64,000 nt of DNA from CAVSRC01 sp963782045 (lineage in GTDB: Bacteria > Pseudomonadota > Alphaproteobacteria > Rhizobiales > Kaistiaceae): NCBI GenBank assembly GCA_963782045.1, contig CAWAIR010000005.1:183669-247668 (forward strand). Reading direction: 5' to 3'. The first letter of the stretch is position 1; each line of letters begins with the position of its first letter. The translations under genes were made by a program, and so were the position numbers. The notes under the pieces were generated by a model, which saw only the letters and a program-made list of their open reading frames with translations, was not told where the DNA came from and searched no databases. Of this stretch, positions 59,092-64,000 are shown piece after piece.

Positions 59092-60561
59092 ATGGAACCT
59101 GAAGACGACACGGTGGCGGAGACGCTTACCCCTGACATATGCGTGATTGGCGGCGGTCCGGCCGGCATCGCAGCGGCGATGGCCGCCGCGGCCGAGGGCG
59201 TTGCCGTGGTCCTGGTCGAGAAGGGGGCGCTCGGCGGCTCCGACCTCGCCAGCGGCGCGGTTCCCTCCAAGGCGCTGCTCGCCGCCGCGGAGGTTAACGA
59301 ACTGCTGCGCCGCGGCCCCGCCATCGGCGTCACCGGGGCGCCGATCCAGGTCAATTTCGCCAAGCTGCGCGAGCACATCGCCTCGGTCGGCGCCGCCATC
59401 GCCGCCAATGTCACGCCTGAGCGGCTGGCCGCGCAGGGCGTGCAGGTGGTCAGCGCCGCCGCCCGCTTCACCGACCGCGACACGGTCGCGGCCGGCGCGG
59501 CGGTGATCCGCGCCCGCCGTGTCATCCTGGCCGTCGGGGCGCAGCCCTCGCCGCCGGATATCCCCGGCCTCGACGGCATCGATTTCGTCACCGTCTCCGG
59601 CATCTTCGACCTCAGCCGCAAGCCCACCCACCTGATCGTCGTCGGCGGCGGACGGGAGGGGCTGGAACTGGCCCAGGCCTTCAACCGGCTGGGCATCGAC
59701 ACCACCGTGCTCGATCGCGGCCCGGCGCTTCCCGAGGTCGATCCCGAGCTCGCCGCGATCGTCGTCGACCGGCTGCGCGCCGAGGGCGTCCGCGTCCGCG
59801 TCGGCATCGACGTCGTCTCGGCCGGTCGCCGCCGCGGCGGCGTGCGCTTCACCGTCTCCGACCCGGAGGGCGATGCGGCGGCCATCGACGGCTCGCACCT
59901 GTTGATCGCCTGCGGCCGCAAGCCCAGCGTCGACGGGCTCGATCTCGATATCGCCGGCGTCCGCTCGGATGCCGATGGCATCGTCGTCGACCGCAATCTC
60001 AGGACCACCAACCGGCGGGTCTACGCCATCGGCGATGCCGTCGCCGGCCGCACCGACGCCGCCCGCGGGCAATACCAGGCGGCGCAGGTGGTGAAGTCGA
60101 TCCTCTTCCGCTTGGCCGTTGCCGACCGTTCCGCCGAGGCGCCGTTCGTCGCCTTCACCGATCCCGGGCTCGCCACCGTCGGCCTCGACGAGGCCACGGC
60201 GCGCAGCCGCCATGGCGACCGCGTGCGAGTGCTGCGTTTCCCCTTCGCCGAGAACGACCGCGCCCAGATCGAGCGCATGCCCGCCGGCATGATCAAGGTC
60301 GTGGTCGGCCCCCGCGGCCGCGTGCTCGGTGCGGCGATCGTCGGCCACGATGCCGGCGAGATGATCGCGCCATGGTCGCTGGCCGTCTCCCGGCGCCTGC
60401 CGATCGCGGCGCTGGCCGGCCTGCCGGCGCCCTATCTGACCCGCACCGAGATCTCGCGCCGCGTCGCCGCCGGGCTCGCCGAACGCAACCAGGCGAAAGA
60501 GACCGATTTCATGGTCGCCTGGCGCCGGCGCGCCATCGACTGGCTGCGCAGGCTCGGCTGA
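59092..60561 (+). CDS. FAD/NAD(P) oxidoreductase of the lipoamide dehydrogenase/mercuric reductase fold without redox cysteines
   Basis: 489 residues. FAD-binding GGGPAG (about 19-25), the NAD-binding VVGGGREGLELAQAFNRLG, the second FAD contact VYAIGDAVAGRTDAARGQYQAAQVVKSILF and a C-terminal dimer domain are all present. At the place where the family has CLNVGC, this protein has DLASGA (residues 51-56): both active-site cysteines are replaced, by Asp and Ala, though the following VPSK is kept. The C-terminal His-Glu pair of true disulfide reductases is also not apparent (LPAPYLTRTEI). It must do another redox reaction or act as a sensor. A sensor kinase follows at 45 bases. Confidence 0.87.
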   Translation: MEPEDDTVAETLTPDICVIGGGPAGIAAAMAAAAEGVAVVLVEKGALGGSDLASGAVPSKALLAAAEVNELLRRGPAIGVTGAPIQVNFAKLREHIASVGAAIAANVTPERLAAQGVQVVSAAARFTDRDTVAAGAAVIRARRVILAVGAQPSPPDIPGLDGIDFVTVSGIFDLSRKPTHLIVVGGGREGLELAQAFNRLGIDTTVLDRGPALPEVDPELAAIVVDRLRAEGVRVRVGIDVVSAGRRRGGVRFTVSDPEGDAAAIDGSHLLIACGRKPSVDGLDLDIAGVRSDADGIVVDRNLRTTNRRVYAIGDAVAGRTDAARGQYQAAQVVKSILFRLAVADRSAEAPFVAFTDPGLATVGLDEATARSRHGDRVRVLRFPFAENDRAQIERMPAGMIKVVVGPRGRVLGAAIVGHDAGEMIAPWSLAVSRRLPIAALAGLPAPYLTRTEISRRVAAGLAERNQAKETDFMVAWRRRAIDWLRRLG

Positions 60562-60606
60562 TCCGATGAGAGACCGCCCGACGGCAGCACCATCGCAGCG
60601 GACCGG

Positions 60607-62019
60607 GTGTCGCCGCGCCGCGGCTCCGGCCTGTCGTGGAAGCTGCTGGTGCTGACCGTCCTCTACGTCATGCTCTCCGAGGTGCTGATCTACGTTCCCT
60701 CGATCGCCAACTTTCGCACCAACTGGCTCACCGACCACATGACCATGGCCGATGCCGCCGCCTCGGTGCTGGCCGAATCGGTCTCCTCGGAGGTGCCGCG
60801 CGGCATCCAGGAGGACCTGCTCAACGCCGTCGGCGCCAAGGCCATCGCCATCCGCACCGGCGCCGCCAGCCGGCTGATCGCCACCGTCGACATGCCGCCC
60901 AAGGTCGACCGCACCGCCGACCTCAGGGTCATGGAGCCGATCGCCGAGGTGGTCGACGCCTTCGACACGCTGTTCGCCCGCGAGCCGCGCACGCTGCGCG
61001 TGGTCGGCAATTCGCGCTCGGGTGCCGTGCTCGAGCTGATCATCAGCGACCGGCCGCTGCGCGCCGCCATGCTCGACTACTCGCTCAACATCGTCTGGCT
61101 GGCGGCGCTCATCTCGATCATCACCGCCGGGCTGCTCTATTTCACCATCAACCGGCTGCTGGTCAGGCCCGTCCGCCGCCTGACCGAGAACATCGTCTCC
61201 TTCTCCGAGGCGCCCGAGGACGGCACCCGCGTCATCGTGCCGAGCGGGCGCGGCGACGAGATCGGCGTTGCCGAGGAGCGTCTGTCGGCCATGGAGCGCG
61301 ACCTCCAGGGGACGCTGCGTGAGCAGCGCCATCTTGCCGATCTCGGTCTCGCCGTCTCCAAGATCAACCACGACCTCAGGAACATGCTGGCCTCGGCCCA
61401 GCTCTTCTCCGACCGCCTCGGCAGCCTGCCCGACCCCAATGTCCAGCGTTTCGCGCCCAAGCTGATCGACGCGCTCGACCGCGCCATCGCCTATTGCCAG
61501 TCGACGCTCACCTACGGCCGCGCCCGCGAGCCGGCGCCCGCCCGCCGCCTCGTCGCCCTCGACCGGCTGGTCGACGACGTCGCCGATTCCCTCGGCCTTG
61601 CCGAGAACGCGATGATCACGTGGGAGAACAAGGTGCCGGAGGGACTGGAGATCGATGCCGACCCCGACCAGCTCTTCCGCGTCCTGGTCAATCTCGCCCG
61701 CAACTCGGTCCAGGCGATGGCGGCCGACCCCAACCCGGCGGTGATCCGCCGGCTCACCATTTCGGCGGCGCGCCAGGGCGCCACCGTCACCATCCGCGTC
61801 GTCGATACCGGTCCGGGCCTGCCCGAGAAGGCCCGCGCCTCGCTCTTCCGCGCCTTTCAGGGCTCGGTCAGCCCCGGCGGCACCGGCCTCGGGCTGGCCA
61901 TCGCGGCCGAGCTGGTGCGCGCCCATGGCGGCGCCATCGCTTTGGTCGATGCCGGCCCCGGCGCCACTTTCTCGATCACCATCCCCGACCGGGCGCGCGC
62001 GCCGCGGGCGCAACGGTAG
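60607..62019 (+). CDS. Sensor histidine kinase (orphan)
   Basis: 470 residues from a GTG. Two membrane helices (about 11-30 and 160-182) bracket a periplasmic sensor domain of roughly 130 residues without recognised family. A HAMP-like linker (NRLLVRPVRRLTENIVSFSEAPEDG) leads to the kinase core: H box VSKINHDLRNMLASAQ (His 255), N box NLARNSVQAM, G1 DTGPGLP and G2 GGTGLGLAIAAELV. No response regulator is nearby. It follows the cysteine-less oxidoreductase in the same direction and probably in one transcript. Confidence 0.92.
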   Translation: MSPRRGSGLSWKLLVLTVLYVMLSEVLIYVPSIANFRTNWLTDHMTMADAAASVLAESVSSEVPRGIQEDLLNAVGAKAIAIRTGAASRLIATVDMPPKVDRTADLRVMEPIAEVVDAFDTLFAREPRTLRVVGNSRSGAVLELIISDRPLRAAMLDYSLNIVWLAALISIITAGLLYFTINRLLVRPVRRLTENIVSFSEAPEDGTRVIVPSGRGDEIGVAEERLSAMERDLQGTLREQRHLADLGLAVSKINHDLRNMLASAQLFSDRLGSLPDPNVQRFAPKLIDALDRAIAYCQSTLTYGRAREPAPARRLVALDRLVDDVADSLGLAENAMITWENKVPEGLEIDADPDQLFRVLVNLARNSVQAMAADPNPAVIRRLTISAARQGATVTIRVVDTGPGLPEKARASLFRAFQGSVSPGGTGLGLAIAAELVRAHGGAIALVDAGPGATFSITIPDRARAPRAQR

Positions 62020-62148
62020 CGCCTGACCCGCACCGGCCGGAACCGACGGGGGCCCAACTCCGCCGCGCCCGGCTCTTGCAATCGCCGGGGCCATTCAGTA
62101 GCTAAGGCCGCCCAGGCCCCGCCGATAACGGTGGCGGCAAGCGGCCAG

Positions 62149-62224
62149 GCGCCCGTAGCTCAGCTGGATAGAGCACCAGACTACGAATCTGGGGGTCAGG
62201 GGTTCGATCCCTTCGGGCGCGCCA
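62149..62224 (+). tRNA. tRNA-Arg(ACG)
   Basis: The cloverleaf is complete: acceptor arms GCGCCCG and CGGGCGC, D-arm GCTC...GAGC, anticodon stem CCAGA/TCTGG with loop CTACGAA, T-arm AGGGG-TTCGATC-CCTT, discriminator G and encoded CCA. The anticodon ACG is at 62183-62185, read as ICG after editing, so it decodes CGU/CGC/CGA. It is followed by an IS fragment, and tRNA-Arg genes are common integration sites. Confidence 0.96.
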
Positions 62225-62471
62225 TTATTTCGTTCACGCCAGGCTCACTGCATTCGCCGGCTCCGCGGGGGCGGGCAAAAGCCCGGGCCGCGCTTGCAGC
62301 CTTTGGCGCGTTCGAAGTCGCTCCTTCGAAGTGCGCCAATCTTTTCAATGGTTTAGCGGATATGGCCCTGGGTCGAAGATGGCTTAAGGTAGGTCATAGA
62401 CCCATAAACGGGATTCCCAATTGGGAGGAGGCTGATTCAATTTCCGACGGACGGGAGCCCAGGAGATTGGG
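62225..62471 (+). other. Spacer between tRNA-Arg and the IS5-type transposase
   Basis: No gene is supported. A palindrome GGGATTCCCAATTGGGA lies at 62411-62427, shortly before the transposase start, and may belong to the left end of the insertion element. A motif GAAGTCGCTCCTTCGAAG (about 62316-62333) is a second small inverted repeat. I found no direct repeat of the tRNA 3' end here. Confidence 0.35.
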
Positions 62472-62930
62472 ATGGCCCGCTTTGATCTAACGGATTTCGA
62501 GTGGTCGGTGATCCAGCCGTTGCTGCCCAACAAGCCGCGCGGGGTGCCGCGGGTGGATGACCGGCGCGTTCTCAACGGCATCTTCTGGCGGCTGCGGACG
62601 GGAGCCCCGTGGGCTGACATCCCGGAGCGCTACGGCCCGCACACGACCTGCGTCAACCGCTTCAACCGGTGGCGCAAGGCGGGCGTGTGGGACCGGCTTC
62701 TGGCGGCGGTGTCGAAGGCTTACGACGGCGACATCCAGATGATCGATTCCTCCAGCATCCGCGTGCATCAGCACGCCGCCAACGCCCAAAAAAAGACGAC
62801 CGATCCGGTTGCATGGGTCGCTCGCGCGGCGGCCTGACGACAAAGATCCACGCTCTGGTCGACGCTGAGGGCCTGCCCATCGCGCTCAAGCTGACCGAGG
62901 GCCAGGCCCATGACGGGCACAGCGCGGATC
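62472..62930 (+). mobile_element. IS5-family (IS427-like) transposase, truncated
   Basis: The first frame (62472-62837) gives MARFDLTDFEWSVIQPLLPNK, RGVPRVDDRRVLNGIFWRLRTGAPWADIPERYGPHTTCVNRFNRWRKAGVWDRLL and MIDSSSIRVHQHAAN (first Asp of the DDE set). At the run CCCAAAAAAAG (62786-62796) the reading shifts to the second frame, which continues GCMGRSRGGLTTKIHALVDAEGLPIALKLTEGQAHDG. Such slippage is normal for two-frame IS5 elements. After about 62930 the transposase likeness ends abruptly: the second Asp and Glu region is missing. It is therefore a dead 5' remnant. Confidence 0.87.
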
Positions 62931-63192
62931 ATCCGCCTGGTCGAGCAGTCGCACCTGTCGCCCGCCTCGCACGGCCCGGCGAGAGAGGCACCATCGCCGG
63001 TCAGCGCTGCGCCGGCCGTCGCCAGCGGCACGGCCGCCCAAGCGACTGGAAGGCCAGGATCACACGCCCGCCCCGGATCCTACCACGCCCCCAGAGAACC
63101 GGTTTCGCAACGCCCTTTTGGGCAGCGATGCGTTTTCAGCCTGGTCCGACCCGGCCACCGCTGGATCATCTCTGTACTACCGATTCTGCGCC
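62931..63192. other. Sequence of unclear origin after the truncated transposase
   Basis: About 260 bases without a recognisable gene. The transposase frame stays open across it, but the protein (Pro/Arg-rich) no longer resembles any DDE transposase. It may be the far side of a deletion or rearrangement that cut the element. The phosphatase gene ends at 63193 on the other strand. Confidence 0.4.
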
Positions 63193-63903
63193 TCAACCTT
63201 CTCGGGCGGTGGCGGATGCCGCCGGGCCGCAGATCGCAGCGCAGAGGTCCTGGGCATTCGTGAAGACGGCTTCCGCCCCGGCATGGCGCAGCCGTTCGGC
63301 CTGCCTGTCGCGCATGCCGTCCAGGTGACTGCCCGCAACGAAGCCTATGGCGCGCATGCCGGCGGCCACGGCTCCGAGAATGCCGTGGGGCGAATCCTCC
63401 ACGACCACGCAGTTCTCGGGCGCGACCCCGAGTTTGCGCGCCACAAGGAGCACCAGATCCGGCGCGGGCTTGCCGCACATAACCTGCTCGGCGCTGAAGG
63501 CACTGCCGGCGAAGTATTTCCCCAGCCCAGTATGTTCGAAGGTGTGCTGCAGCCGGTCCACCGATCCTCCGGTGGCAATGCCGATGGCGAACCCGGCGTT
63601 GCGCAGCCGGTCGAGAAGATCGGTCACGCCGGCGATGACCGGCAGTCCGACGACATAGAACGCGTAAAGGCGGCGGTAGAAGTTCGCTGGAAAGTCAGCC
63701 GGGCAAGGGCGACCCAGGCGCTCCGTCACGTAATCGCAGACGACAGACAGGGCAACGCCCAGGAAGTCGTCGCGGAGGTCCGTCCAGGCCGTTCCGGCGA
63801 TGCCGAGCGCACGCATCTCCGCTGCGATCGCTTCCAGCGCCAGAGGCTCGCTGTCGACCAGGCAACCATCCAGGTCGAAGATCACCGCCTGCGCCGTTGT
63901 CAT
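63193..63903 (-). CDS. HAD-IA family phosphatase (phosphoglycolate/sugar phosphatase-like)
   Basis: 236 residues. Motif I VIFDLDGCLVDSEPLALEAIAAEM (nucleophile Asp), motif II IGIATGGSVDRL, motif III with Lys in MCGKPAPDLVLLVARKLGV and motif IV VVVEDSPHGILGAVAAGM are all intact. The helical cap inserted after motif I is of the small C1 type, as in beta-phosphoglucomutases and sugar phosphatases. The substrate is unknown. The start at 63903 gives the compact N-terminus; 63936 is possible. Confidence 0.9.
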   Translation of the reverse strand: MTTAQAVIFDLDGCLVDSEPLALEAIAAEMRALGIAGTAWTDLRDDFLGVALSVVCDYVTERLGRPCPADFPANFYRRLYAFYVVGLPVIAGVTDLLDRLRNAGFAIGIATGGSVDRLQHTFEHTGLGKYFAGSAFSAEQVMCGKPAPDLVLLVARKLGVAPENCVVVEDSPHGILGAVAAGMRAIGFVAGSHLDGMRDRQAERLRHAGAEAVFTNAQDLCAAICGPAASATAREG

Positions 63904-64000
63904 GGATTCACTACCGTCAGTCGTCAGCCGGGCCATCGCAAGGCACGATCACTGGGGCCGGCACCGCGGCCCCGCGAATTAGCTTGCTGAGAGCTTACCG

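Noticed and set aside
58420..62094. An open frame of more than 1200 codons on the minus strand
   Set aside because: Only its last 118 codons (rnpA) are real. The rest is antisense to the oxidoreductase and kinase genes, has no family likeness, and is open only because stop codons are rare in such GC-rich DNA.
62472..63328. A complete two-frame IS5 element
   Set aside because: The second frame loses all transposase likeness after about 62930, and neither the last catalytic residues nor a right terminal repeat can be found.

Overview
This window comes from a GC-rich (roughly two-thirds G+C) alphaproteobacterium, almost certainly order Hyphomicrobiales (Rhizobiales). The evidence is the Caulobacter-type Cpa/Tad pilus locus, the rpmH-rnpA-yidC-engB-argB-HAD-dapD-dapE-truA-fmt-def gene order, the CycM-type membrane cytochrome, a DnaX lacking most zinc-finger cysteines, and a Rhizobiales-style 4.5S RNA. 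The species cannot be named from the sequence.

Layout. (1) 1-1.4 kb: the end of an aldose 1-epimerase and a PhnD-type periplasmic binding protein. (2) 1.5-15 kb: a complete tight-adherence (Flp pilus) locus. TadE/TadG-like pseudopilins and a secretin-N-terminal-like protein run leftward. Two Flp prepilins, CpaA, CpaB, CpaC, CpaD, CpaE, CpaF, TadB and TadC run rightward, followed by a patatin phospholipase and a convergent TadD lipoprotein. (3) 15-19 kb: an M17 aminopeptidase and an NlpC/P60 hydrolase, with a MarR-like regulator and an Xre-MbcA/RES toxin-antitoxin module between them; the module has a clear autoregulatory promoter. (4) 19-28.7 kb: a GhrA-like reductase and a YejABEF peptide ABC transporter operon with two adjacent substrate-binding proteins. 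(5) 28.8-32.4 kb: an unusual tandem di-domain cytochrome c, then kdsB and prephenate dehydratase. (6) 32.4-36.3 kb: an accessory island rich in palindromic repeats. It holds an intact and a truncated DUF559 nuclease gene, a low-GC Shedu (SduA, DUF4263) anti-phage nuclease with an N-terminal zinc ribbon, and an AbrB/PemK toxin-antitoxin pair. (7) 36.3-46.4 kb: an aldo/keto reductase, an OmpA-DUF4892 paralogue pair, nudC, a HIT protein, 4.5S RNA, dnaX-ybaB-cupin, two DsbA-like oxidoreductases, recR and a DUF924 gene. (8) 46.5-58.9 kb: core housekeeping genes (rmuC, def, fmt, truA, dapE, dapD, argB, engB, yidC, rnpA, rpmH). (9) 59-64 kb: an FAD oxidoreductase that has lost its redox cysteines, an orphan sensor histidine kinase, tRNA-Arg(ACG), a truncated IS5-family element and a HAD phosphatase.

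Two points matter for anyone using this sequence. First, many essential genes between about 44 and 58 kb are interrupted by single-base shifts, mostly +1. A few more lie elsewhere (cpaE and the PemK toxin). Because genes such as def, fmt, dapD, dapE, engB and yidC are all hit, and each rejoins perfectly after a one-base correction, these are best read as consensus errors and not as pseudogenes. Second, the gene-free stretches are mostly filled by a family of nested palindromes (CCTCTCCC...GGGAGAGGG...GGGTGAGGGG) whose inner stems covary between copies.

The best candidate for an under-described system is the 33.6-35.5 kb island: a zinc-ribbon Shedu nuclease of foreign base composition beside a toxin-antitoxin pair and DUF559 genes. 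The cysteine-less disulfide-reductase-fold protein beside a histidine kinase, and the duplicated cytochrome with a repetitive tail, also merit attention.
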